DNA of 64,000 bases. It comes from Paraescarpia echinospica. Its lineage: Eukaryota; Annelida; Polychaeta; Sabellida; Siboglinidae. The notes beneath the pieces are model-generated. The model saw only the letters and a program-made list of their open reading frames with translations, had not been told where the DNA came from and searched no databases. The stretch spans positions 32,246,392 through 32,310,391 of the forward strand of contig CM034544.1 in NCBI GenBank assembly GCA_020002185.1, written 5' to 3'. Shown piece by piece: positions 1 through 11,700 of the stretch. The translations under genes were made by a program, and so were the position numbers. How positions within the stretch are numbered: position 1 is the first letter of the stretch; the number at the start of each line of letters is the position of its first letter.

Positions 1-216
1 TTCTCTAAAGCTTCATTCAGTTTATGCAAGTATTAGTGAAAACTTATATATATCAGCATTGAAAATGCAGTACATACAAAGACTTCGGTGGTCAATGCCC
101 TTCGATGCCACGGTTAATGAACGACAGTTATTAACTACACCTAGCAATCACGCCCACCCTCTTTGCATATTTAACATTACTTGGCGATGAAATCTAGATC
201 TTTCAACACAATACAA
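1..216. other. left edge, no recognised feature
   Basis: AT-rich sequence in front of the first minisatellite. No exon, repeat or transposon signature was recognised. The missing first exon of the TMX gene was looked for here and not found. Confidence 0.5.
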
Positions 217-3200
217 TTGTACACTGTGGGCGGTATATGACTACGTACATCAAGCAGTTGTACACTGTGGGCGGTATCTGACTATGTACATGAAGCAGTT
301 GTAAACTATGGACGGTATCTGACTACGTACATGAAGCAGTTGTACACTGTGGGCGGTATCTGACTATGTACATGAAGCAGTTGTAAACTATGGGCGGTAT
401 CTGACTACGTACATGAAGCAGTTGTACACTGTGGGCGGTATCTAATTACGTACATGAAGCGGTTGTACACTGTGGGCGGTATATGACTATGTACATGAAG
501 CGGTTGTACACCGTGGGCGGTATCTGACTACGTACATGAAGCAGTTGTACACTATGGGCGGGTACTGACTACGTACATGAAGCAGTTGTACACTGTGGGC
601 GGTATATGACTACGTACATGAAGCAGTTGTACACTGTGGGTGGTATCTGACTATGTACATGAAGCAGTTGTACACTGTGGGCGGTGTCTGACTACGTACA
701 TGAAGCAGTTGTACACTGTGGGTGGTATCTGACTATGTACTGAAGCAGTTGTGCACTGTGGGCGGTGTCTGACTACGTACATGAAGCAGTTGTACACTGT
801 GGGTGGTATCTGACTATGTACATGAAGCAGTTGTACACTGTGGGCGGGTACTGACTACGTACATGAAGCAGTTGTACACTGTGGGCGGTATATGACTACG
901 TACATGAAGCAGTTGTACACTGTGTGTGGTATCTGACTATGTACATGAAGCAGTTGTACACTGTGGGCGGTGTCTGACTACGTACATGAAGCAGTTGTAC
1001 ACTGTGGGTGGTATCTGACTATGTACATGAAGCAGTTGTACACTGTGGGCGGTATATGACTACGTACATGAAGCAGTTGTACACTGTGGGTGGTATCTGA
1101 CTATGTACATGAAGCAGTTGTACACTGTGGGCGGTGTCTGACTACGTACATGAAGCAGTTGTACACTGTGGGTGGTATCTGACTATGTACATGAAGCAGT
1201 TGTACACTGTGGGCGGTGTCTGTCTATGTACATGAAGCAGTTGTACACTGTGGGCGGTGTCTGACTACGTACATGAAGCAGTTGTACACTGTGGGTGGTA
1301 TCTGACTATGTACATGAAGCAGTTGTACACTGTGGGTGGTGTCTGACTATGTACATGAAGCAGTTGTACACTGTGGGTGGTATCTGACTATGTACATGAA
1401 GCAGTTGTACACTGTGGGCGGTGTCTGTCTATGTACATGAAGCAGTTGTACACTGTGGGCGGTGTCTGACTACGTACATGAAGCAGTTGTACACTGTGGG
1501 TGGTATCTGACTATGTACATGAAGCAGTTGTACACTGTGGGTGGTATCTGACTATGTACATGAAGCAGTTGTACACTGTGGGCGGTGTCTGACTACGTAC
1601 ATGAAGCAGTTGTACACTGTGGGCGGTGTCTGACTATGTACATGAAGCAGTTGTACACTGTGGGCGGTGTCTGTCTATGTACATGAAGCAGTTGTACACT
1701 GTGGGCGGTGTCTGACTACGTACATGAAGCAGTTGTACACTGTGGGCGGTGTCTGACTACGTACATGAAGCAGTTGTACAATGTGGGTGGTATCTGACTA
1801 TGTACATGAAGCAGTTGTACACTGTGGGTGGTATCTGACTATGTACATGAAGCAGTTGTACACTGTGGGCGGTGTCTGACTACGTACATGAAGCAGTTGT
1901 ACACTGTGGGTGGTATCTGACTATGTACATGAAGCAGTTGTACACTGTGGGTGGTATCTGACTATGTACATGAAGCAGTTGTACACTGTGGGCGGTGTCT
2001 GACTACGTACATGAAGCAGTTGTACACTGTGGGTGGTATCTGACTATGTACATGAAGCAGTTGTACACTGTGGGTGGTGTCTGACTATGTACATGAAGCA
2101 GTTGTACACTGTGGGTGATATCTGACTATGTACATGAAGCAGTTGTACACTGTGGGCGGTGTCTGTCTATGTACATGAAGCAGTTGTACACTGTGGGCGG
2201 TGTCTGACTAAGTACATGAAGCAGTTGTACACTGTGGGTGGTATCTGACTATGTACATGAAGCAGTTGTACACTGTGGGTGGTATCTGACTATGTACATG
2301 AAGCAGTTGTACACTGTGGGCGGTGTCTGACTACGTACATGAAGCAGTTGTACACTGTGGGTGGTATCTGACTATGTACATGAAGCAGTTGTACACTGTG
2401 GGCGGTGTCTGACTACGTACATGAAGCAGTTGTACACTGTGGGTGGTATCTGACTATGTACATGAAGCAGTTGTACACTGTGGGCGGGTACTGACTACGT
2501 ACATGAAGCAGTTGTACACTGTGGGCGGTATATGACTACGTACATGAAGCAGTTGTACACTGTGTGTGGTATCTGACTATGTACATGAAGCAGTTGTACA
2601 CTGTGGGCGGTGTCTGACTACGTACATGAAGCAGTTGTACACTGTGGGTGGTATCTGACTATGTACATGAAGCAGTTGTACACTGTGGGCGGTGTCTGTC
2701 TATGTACATGAAGCAGTTGTACACTGTGGGCGGTGTCTGACTACGTACATGAAGCAGTTGTACACTGTGGGTGGTATCTGACTATGTACATGAAGCAGTT
2801 GTACACTGTGGGTGGTGTCTGACTATGTACATGAAGCAGTTGTACACTGTGGGTGGTATCTGACTATGTACATGAAGCAGTTGTACACTGTGGGCGGTGT
2901 CTGTCTATGTACATGAAGCAGTTGTACACTGTGGGCGGTGTCTGACTACGTACATGAAGCAGTTGTACACTGTGGGTGGTATCTGACTATGTACATGAAG
3001 CAGTTGTACACTGTGGGTGGTATCTGACTATGTACATGAAGCAGTTGTACACTGTGGGCGGTGTCTGACTACGTACATGAAGCAGTTGTACACTGTGGGC
3101 GGTGTCTGACTATGTACATGAAGCAGTTGTACACTGTGGGTGGTATCTGACTATGTACATGAAGCAGTTGTACACTGTGGGCGGTGTCTGACTACGTACA

Positions 3201-3578
3201 TGAAGCAGTTGTACACTGTGGGTGGTATCTGACTATGTACATGAAGCAGTTGTACACTGTGGGTGGTATCTGACTATGTACATGAAGCAGTTGTACACTG
3301 TGGGTGGTGTCTGACTACGTACATGAAGCAGTTGTACACTGTGGGTGGTATCTGACTATGTACATGAAGCAGTTGTACACTGTGGGCGGTGTCTGTCTAT
3401 GTACATGAAGCAGTTGTACACTGTGGGCGGGTACTGACTACGTACATGAAGCAGTTGTACACTGTGGGCGGTGTCTGACTACGTACATGAAGCAGTTGTA
3501 CACTGTGGGTGGTGTCTGTCTATGTACATGAAGCAGTTGTACACTGTGGGCGGGTACTGACTACGTACATGAAGCAGT
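217..3578. repeat. 41-bp minisatellite, about 82 copies
   Basis: Tandem array of a 41-bp unit whose conserved core is TTGTACACTGTGGG followed by a variable segment and GTACATGAAGCAG. Three main unit types alternate: GGTGGTATCTGACTATG, GGCGGTGTCTGACTACG and GGCGGTGTCTGTCTATG. A few older-looking variants (GGCGGGTACTGAC, GGCGGTATATGAC) occur mainly near both ends. One unit near 740 has lost two bases. Units differ by only a few substitutions, so the array has been homogenised recently. It lies just 5' of the visible TMX exons, probably in intron 1. No coding role is suggested. Confidence 0.97.
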
Positions 3579-3650
3579 ATAGAGTGATGGAATGAACATT
3601 GTCCCATTGAGGTATATCAGTTCTACACAAGGGCCTAACAGTTTAGAATT

Positions 3651-3958
3651 GGTTTGGAGTAGGAGCAATAACAAGCAACAAACAACATTCTGTGGTTTGG
3701 AGTAGGAGCAATAACAAGCAACAAACAACATTCTGTGGTTTGGAGTAGGAGCAATAACAAGCAACAAACAACATTCTGTGGTTTGGAGTAGGAGCAATAA
3801 CAAGCAACAAACAACATTCTGTGGTTTGGAGTAGGAGCAATAACAAGCAACAAACAACATTCTGTGGTTTGGAGTAGGAGCAATAACAAGCAACAAACAA
3901 CATTCTGTGGTTTGGAGTAGGAGCAATAACAAGCAACAAACAACATTCTGTGGTTTGG
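3651..3958. repeat. 43-bp minisatellite, about 7 copies
   Basis: Seven nearly identical 43-bp units that begin GGTTTGGAGTAGGAGCAATA and end with AACAACATTCTGT. Copies are almost perfect, so expansion is recent. The reverse strand is open in all three frames only because the unit lacks stops; 43 is not a multiple of three, so the frames cycle through one another. The array abuts the hAT-like element that starts at 3978. Confidence 0.95.
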
Positions 3959-3977
3959 ACCAACGGATGTGGAAATT

Positions 3978-4655
3978 CAGGGCTGGGTCCAATTACATAA
4001 TTGTATTTGTAATTGATTACATACAAATGCTGTAATTGTAATTTATTCTGGTTTTGAAAATATAATGTAATTGTAATTGATGTTTTGTGTAATTAAAAAA
4101 ATACATCAATAATGATCAATTACACAGTTTTCTGGCATCACAGGCTTTATCTAAAAAACTGTTAAGAAACAGTTGTCCCACCCAATGCCTAAGTTGTGAG
4201 CCCATTGTATCATTTACCTATTACCTAGCAGTGCTAATTGATGACAAAGCCTTGTGACTGGCAGTGCCCAAGACTACTACCATTTGTTCAAAGGGTGGAT
4301 TAGCACCTGTCCAAGTGTCAGTATTCCCTTTGTTCTTTAGGCAGGCTGCAAGGTGCTACAGCAAGCTGGATAAACTGGTCTAGAGACTGTCTGAGTCAAA
4401 GTACTTCCTCAGAAGACCATTTTCTTTTTCAATTAGTTCTACTTCATGATATCCCATTCAACCTTACTTAATCATGCATGCCATTTCATTGATGCACTTT
4501 TTGGTAGGTCCCATTACTGCATCTGTAATTGTAATTGAAAACTTAGTCATGTAATTGTAGTTGATCTGAAAATTGTAGAAGTATAATTGTAATTAAAATG
4601 ACAAATGAAAAGTAATTGTAATTGATTTGATTTTGTGTACTTGAACCCAGCCCTG
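3978..4655. mobile_element. hAT-like non-autonomous element (MITE)
   Basis: Both ends carry inverted CAGGGCTGGGTYCAA (left 3978-3992, right 4641-4655 in reverse). The interior near both ends is rich in TAATTGTAATTGAT motifs in opposite orientation. The CAG-start and TIR style fit hAT MITEs. The element at 50845-51646 has the same architecture with CAGAGCTGGGGTCGATTAC ends. No matching 8-bp target duplication is seen here (flanks TGGAAATT and TTAATGGA); expansion of the adjacent minisatellite may have erased it. No coding capacity. Confidence 0.7.
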
Positions 4656-5172
4656 TTAATGGAATAAATGATAACCACAGATCTTTATATATATATATCT
4701 TGATTCAAACCGAAGTGTTATTTGGACCTAAAAACGCCACTAAAATGCAATATAGTTTTTCTGGACTGTCCAGTGAGAAAACTACTGAGAACATTTCTTT
4801 TCTGAAACTTAGACTTAATCTAACATTTGTGTTACTTATACATACAGTTCTAACATTAGGTTTTATGTCCCCTAGCATGAGATTTTTTGTAGGTACCGAA
4901 TATATTGAGTTTACTTTAATCTGTATTTGTAGCTTCTTTTATCCTGTCTATTTAGCTTTCTGCACTTTTGATGAACATTGCTTTATCATTTCATTTTAAC
5001 TGTGATTTTACTACATATAATTTATGTGGGATTTAGCAAGTGTCAACATTTACTGTATTTTGTAAACACCCATAAATGGGGCATTAAGCACTGGAGTTGG
5101 TGGTGTATAAATAAAGTTTTATTATTATTTTATTACATATGCCTGAACAATGTGGAATGATGTTCTATGCAG
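4656..5172 (+). other. intron with possible LINE 3' tail
   Basis: The segment ends in ATAAATAAAGTTTTATTATT (from about 5107), which resembles the TTATTA-type 3' tails of the LINEs at 17826, 33090 and 54846. A 99-codon open frame (4700-4999) has no recognisable domain and looks like 3'UTR-type AT-rich sequence. The tail stops about 35 bp before the acceptor of the first visible TMX exon. Assignment as a LINE 3' end is an inference from the tail alone. Confidence 0.35.
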
Positions 5173-5297
5173 CTACGCCCCTTGGTGTCCAGCGTGTAAA
5201 GCGATGTCGCCGGCGTGGAAGAATCTGGCAGAGTGGTGTCATGAGGATGATGACAGGAATTTTCGTATTGCTGACGTCGACGTCACAATGAATCCAG
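5173..5297 (+). CDS. TMX1-like: TMX exon: thioredoxin active site CPAC
   Basis: Acceptor TTCTATGCAG|C, donor CCAG|GTAAAT. The exon starts with the third base of a codon (family consensus Phe before YAPW, so TT+C) and ends with the first base of Gly. It encodes YAPWCPACKAMSPAW, an AEW segment and the strand-turn IADVDVTMNPG. Cys5 and Cys8 of this fragment are the redox pair. The polypyrimidine tract in front of the acceptor is weak, and the acceptor was chosen because it restores the family frame exactly. Confidence 0.9.
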
Positions 5298-5672
5298 GTA
5301 AATAAATGCGAACATCTCCAATAGATTCAGGACCTGGCATCACACAACAAAAGTACTAGAAAATGCCAAAAAGATGTTTCCTAGTAGAGCTTACAGCCTT
5401 AGACATGTGTCCATATAAATTATAAAATATAATAACACAAAAAATTGCATTTTGTGACCCAAGATCTCTTGGATCATATAAGTTACATGGTTTCCATTAG
5501 GCATCATTTAAATATACTTAGTACTAAAATACTGTATAAATGTCGATCAATGAAATTTGTGTTTGTGTGTGCTGACTTCGAACACAGTTATTGTTTGAAA
5601 AAAACTGGAGGAAGTTTTTTTGAAAGGATAATATATATGTCTTGATGGAAACTGACTTATATAATTTCAAAT

Positions 5673-5703
<31 letters not shown>

Positions 5704-8700
5704 GCATGCATTTGCGTGTAATTGTGTGTAAGTTACATTGAAATCATAAACCCATCCTCGTGTGCCGGGGGGTCCAGCTAATTATATCAGTCTCAGTGCC
5801 CCATTGTAGATCAGCTTGCGAAACTTGGAAGATAAGCTCAGCAAATAATATGTTCTGGTGGTTTGGGAAGTAGACATACTTTAGTATTTTAACACACAAT
5901 ACCGCTCAGTGGCTCGTGAGAATGGTTGAATCATGAATGGGTAATTATATTGGAATACCTGGAACTGGAGGGCTTCGTCTTGGAGCTGGAGTCAACATAA
6001 TAACGTCATTAGCTGGTTCTGCAAACAGATTGTTTTAGAAGTGGTTTCTGAGTGAAATAGTTATGATAATAGAATGACACAAAAAATATGCATATGTGAA
6101 GCAAAGTGTGCAGTGGCTAGAGTGTCGGACTCTTGACCGAGAGAACCCGGGTTCGAATCCTGGGCTGCAGGTCAAACCTTGGGCAAGTTTGTTTACTCTA
6201 CGTTGCTCCAGTTCACTCAGCTGTATGAATGAGTACCTGGCTATAGACAGTGGTCGATATTTGTGTACGAATAGTCTGTGCAATAATTGCAGAGTGGCTG
6301 AATGCTTTCCAGAGAAGTCGAGATGGTGTTCAAATGAACAGGTCTGCCAGGGAGTAAAGTGTAAAGTGCTTTGACAGTATTCTACCCAGGTTTTCAAAAG
6401 GGCAAGGTGCCATTTTAGTAAAGGGCACATAAAGTGCGGTAAGCAGTGGTTAAAAAGGCACTTGTGACATGCGACTAAATTAAATAGTTCACAAGACATA
6501 GTAGCAGTGTACAGCTTGTAATTTAATATCATACTACTTACATATAGTATATTACATACACAGTCTACACGTATATTTATGCATTATAATATTGGCTTGA
6601 GCAAGCATTTGTAGAACAAAACACAATAGTTAGTTTTACATTACTTTTTAATTTGTGTCAATCTGCATAATATTCAATATACATACAGAATATTATACAG
6701 GTAATATGTGTGCCAAATTTCTTTGGGCTTGGTTTAACATAAATTGAGATATACTGTTAATATTTAAAATGTACAAGCAACATAGTAATTTTGAAAACTG
6801 ACATTTAAATAAATATAAATGTGAACAAATGGATGATTATATAGTATATATAGACAATACAACATATTTTATTTTATTAAATTGGCTTGTCATAACTTTA
6901 TTCAAGTTTTAGCAAAACACGATATCCAGCATGGCGTAACATTTTATATGTCAGGGGTAAATTTACACAAAAGTCAATGACTTCGTATTTACCCCCTTCA
7001 AACATTGTATATTCTCACTTGTATTATAGTTAAACTTGTTTGGTTGTCTTGTCTTATATATATATATATATTGTTATCAATGTTATCAATCGATCTTTAA
7101 CTTTTGAAGATACGAACAAAATAAGGAATGCTTGGTGATATGTATAGTCGAGGCGCTCCGCGAAAATCCGTCGCTCTGGTTTATGACATGATCTACTTTC
7201 GAAGGTCGGCGTCTCCTCAAATCAATGTATTTAATATTTTTGGCACACACAATTAAGAATTTAATGGCGACTGGGATAGGAGTCGAGATAGGGGCGCTTG
7301 AACAATCGAAATGACCGCGTGGCGCGATCGGGATACGTAGTGGACATCGGAGTGCTTGCAAACGATCGAGTGTCTGCAAACGCCCCAAATCCAATCTCGT
7401 GATGTATCCATTCCCGATTGTGGGATGCACTCAGTTGGAAACAATGTAACGGCGCGTGTGGCGCAATCGGGATGCGTTTTGAGATCGGGGCACTTGCAAA
7501 TTAATAACAATTTATACACAATCGTGTAACCGTCTGTAGCCACGAGTAGGGTTACGTGCAAAATGTAGCAGGGCATTGTATAAAAAAGGCAGGGCGTTCT
7601 TTTTGCCTTTTTAGTCCTTTGGCCGAAGGTCCAAGGGACTATTGCCATCACTCTGTGTCCGCCGTCCGCCGTTAGCTGCCATATCTCAGAAACCGTTCAG
7701 CAACTTTTTCTCTAATTTTGCATAGATGTATCTTAGGGTGCTGCCACTATATACAAGAAATCTGTATTTGATTGAATCATTCTAAGGGCACCTAAGGGGC
7801 CCCCAAAGTGCAAAAGGTTTACATTATCTAGTGATGTGGTTTTGAGATCACCCCCAACAGTAGATGTTGTGTAGTGTGCCAGAAAATCAAAAGCTGTGAC
7901 TAATTTCTACAGCCTAGGCCATTGAGACCTTGACTAATCTTTAATTGGTCACAGCACCCAGGCAGAGTAGACACACTTGACCCCTGTTAGATTGAACAGT
8001 TGCCTAACACTTTTAAACAGTATCTTCAAAACTATTGATTTTCTATAATTGCAAGTTGTGTTTATTTTGATGTTCATTTAATTATTATAAAATGGTGTGA
8101 CTGTGGTGTCTATTGGTTAAAGATGTATTGTCTGCAGAAACCTGTAGGTGACAAACATAGAAAATTAATATTCTGTCACCTGTAGGTGACAAACATAGAA
8201 AATTTATATTCTGGACAACTATAGAGTGAAATATCCTACACTGTTCTGTTTACGCTTGCCATGCCTTGTGTAGACATGGTACTGTGTAAATCAATTGTAT
8301 CAATATAGACTAATAATTACAGATTCACAATATAGTTGACACCTGAAACAACCAAATGTCAACCATTAGAAGAGTTGACATAGTTCCGCTATACACTATA
8401 TATGTAAATTTAACCAGCTGCAATTATTCAGGTAAATAGCAAATAACAAAGGACACAAGTTTTCTCCTTGCCATACCTCTACACATGAGAAGAAGGCTGA
8501 CACAGCCTGGCCCTCATTTATACATGATTTAGCATTTTTGTACATGTTGTATACAACTTTCAACACAATACCATTAATACCGCATGAAATTATCTTAGAC
8601 CACAGGGAGGACCGGTCTACTAAATCAAATGCTTTCTTATAATCGATGAAGACACAATAAAGCCTTTTGAGTCGAGACAAATACAATTCAACCAATACCC

Positions 8701-11700
8701 CTATCTGAACACTGCCTGTTCTTCACCTATTACATTCTCTTTGTTTAGGTATGTGGTCAGTCTGGTGTTCTGAACAATCACTAAGGATTAATGACCACTT
8801 GTGCAGAATGTCACCCACTTGGCAGGTTTAATTGATCTATTCAGCAATGAGGACACTGCTTAGGCCTCACTCTGGACACTGTCACTCACAGTGTTGTGTA
8901 TTGTCTTAGTTGGTGCATTGAGCTAATCTACTTAACCATGAATCAGTGGTGGCTCTGGTTGTGTATTATACCCAGCTGTGGAGCTAAGATTCTCTGCCTG
9001 CTATTGTTTGATGGAAGCTGTGACTAATCTGTAATTGGTCACTGGCAGTAGCTTGTGTCAACAGACAGCATTGAGCCACTAGACCCCTGTTAAACTGGAC
9101 AGTTGCCTGTAGGTTTTAAACTGTGTCAAACAGTGAGTCTACCTTTTGCTCTCAGATAATCTGTCCTCTTAGTTTTACACATGAAGACATAATCTGGCAT
9201 AACTTGATAAGTCTTTGTAGCAGCACATTTGTACTTCCAGTGTATCATTGCAACATAACATACATATTACATACTGTGTGCCACATTTGAATGTTGTGCA
9301 TGTAATATTTCCATGCAATCCATTTGCATATATAATGTAAAACTTCAACAGCCGTTTTCTTCATTTTCACTTTTTGATCCCTACCATGTTCAATGCTCCA
9401 TAACTTTGCAAATTTTTGTAGCAGTCATATTTTTTGAAACCGTGTAAAGCACCCTACCAAACCTTTACAAGGATGTAAGAAAACAATGTTACAATTTTTC
9501 TGACTTATCACTCATTTGGTCAGCCGGGGTCACATATAGACGTATTAGTCCAAAGGACTTCAGGGCCACTTGGCCCATTTTTTGGTTACCAGGGCATCAC
9601 TGAAAAAGGGCAGGGTGTAACGCCCTGCAAATTAGACCTAGGCAGAACATTGTTTGAGCAGTTCTGAGGACTGGATACTGCGCTATATAAGAACTTCCCT
9701 TTACTTTACTGCAAAATCACTCCTCTTTTTTCACAAATTATGTTTCAAATTTGTTTTGCTCTCACAAAGTATTAAATGTGTCATGTTTAACTCCCAATCC
9801 TATGTGTCTCACTTGTAACGTCTCTAATCAGTCTAATATGAGATTCAGCACTTGTGTGCAGCCTGTGAACTTAACTCCAATCAGTCAACACAGTGCAGAC
9901 AAGAGAGCAGCCCTATCAACCATGAAATGTTGTCAAGTTACACATTGTGTCAATGGTGTATGTTGACTATTGAAACCCCAATTTTATAATTATAAATTAA
10001 ATTGATGTTAAGTTTTTGAAAGTATCGTTACTCATAATTAGAATTGTAGAACATATAATTGGTAATGGTGATGTCAGTTACTTCTCTGTAATTTTTAGTC
10101 CTTTGGGCCGAAGGTCCAACGGACTATTGCCATCACTCTGTGTCTGCCGTCCGCCGTCCAATGTCCGCCGTCCGATGTCCGCCGTCTGCCGTTAGCTGCT
10201 GTATCTCAGAAACTGTTCAGCAACTTTTTCTCTAATTTTGTTTAGACATATCTTAGGGCACTGCCACTATGCATACGAAATCTGTATTTGATTGTATCAT
10301 TCTATGGCCTCCAAGGACCGCAAAACTGGTACAAAATTTACATTTTGCCTATTTTTTCAAAAACTGTTCAACTTTTTCTCAAATTTTGCATATACATTTC
10401 ATGTGGTAGTGTCACTGTATACAAGAAATCTGTATTTGATTGAATCATTCTAAGGGCACCTAATGACCCCCCAAAACGACCCCAAAACTAATAAATTTTC
10501 ACATTTTGCCTACTTTTTCAAAAACTCTTCTGTAATTTTTTCTCAAATTTTGCATAGACATTTCATGTGGTAGTGCCACTATATACAAGAAATCTGTATT
10601 TGATTAAATCATTCTAAGGGCACCAAAGGTCCCCTAAAATGCTAAATTTGCTAACTAAATTGTCTACTGCAGGAGCAGCTCTATCTGGCTAATCCCTTTT
10701 CCTACAACATCTGTCACACCTCATTGTGGAGGGCTGGGCTGCCTAATGGAAACTGACTAATCTGTAATTGGTCACTGGCTGAGGCTTCCAGGTTACTTTT
10801 CTGGCGCAATATACAAAATCTACTGCTAGGGGATAGTCTCAAGAGCCTTTCTCAAAACCACATCACTAGATAGTGTACAAATTTTGCATTTTGGGGGGCT
10901 GTGTCAACCTTCTTCTCATGTGATGTAGAGTTACCACAAGGAGAAAACTTGTCTCCTTTGTTATTTGCTATTTACCTGAATGATTTTGAACAGAGTGTTA
11001 GTCATAATTATAAGGGACTTGACATGGCAGCTGGTGAAATTTACAACAACCTTAGTGATGATGATATAGACATTTTCTTGCAAATGTATGTTCTACTATA
11101 TGCTGATGATACTACAATGATTCAATCAAATACAGATTTCTTGTGCATAGCGGAACTATGTCAACTCTTCTAATGGTTGACATTTTGTTGTTTCAGGATG
11201 ACCCCCTTAAAATGTAAGCCCAACTGTCCAGGGGTCTAGAGGGTGCCAGCTGGGAAGCTATTCACCTTCCCAAAACATCGGTCACATGCGGAGTCAGTGT
11301 CTTGCATGGATATCTATTTTTATGAAGTTGTTTTATATAAGCAGGAAGTTTGTGAAATTAGTTATTCTTAGGCCACAGAAAAGTAATTCCCAGTTTCTCA
11401 TCAATTAATGTATTTAAAAACAAAATTTTATTTTTTATTATAATTATTCCAATAAATGCAAGACATGGTGCAATAAATGAAAGGTAAACATCTCAACATT
11501 TTACTTCCATCATAACCCTTTATGGTCTGTAACTATTCATCAAAAAACATTTGATAAATACTCACCTACAGGGTTGTTTGATGTCTACCCGGCAGAAATG
11601 GCAACAATAGGAAATACATGCCATTGATAGGCAGACGTGTTCTTTTTATAGAAAACGTCAGTTTCTTTCTGTACCTGTCTACGTATGATAACCATTTGTC

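Noticed and set aside
217..3578. Array resembling a CRISPR (regular short repeats)
   Set aside because: No unique spacers; the whole unit is repeated, and the context is eukaryotic without cas genes.
3561..4026. Cys/Leu-rich minus frames (VVCCLLLLLLQ) like a secreted toxin-type peptide
   Set aside because: 43-bp minisatellite, open in all three minus frames.
6114..6175. tRNA gene
   Set aside because: A and B boxes are present but acceptor and other stems do not pair convincingly, and the sequence continues into a SINE body.
6035..6532. 165-codon minus frame
   Set aside because: Antisense of the SINE; no domain.
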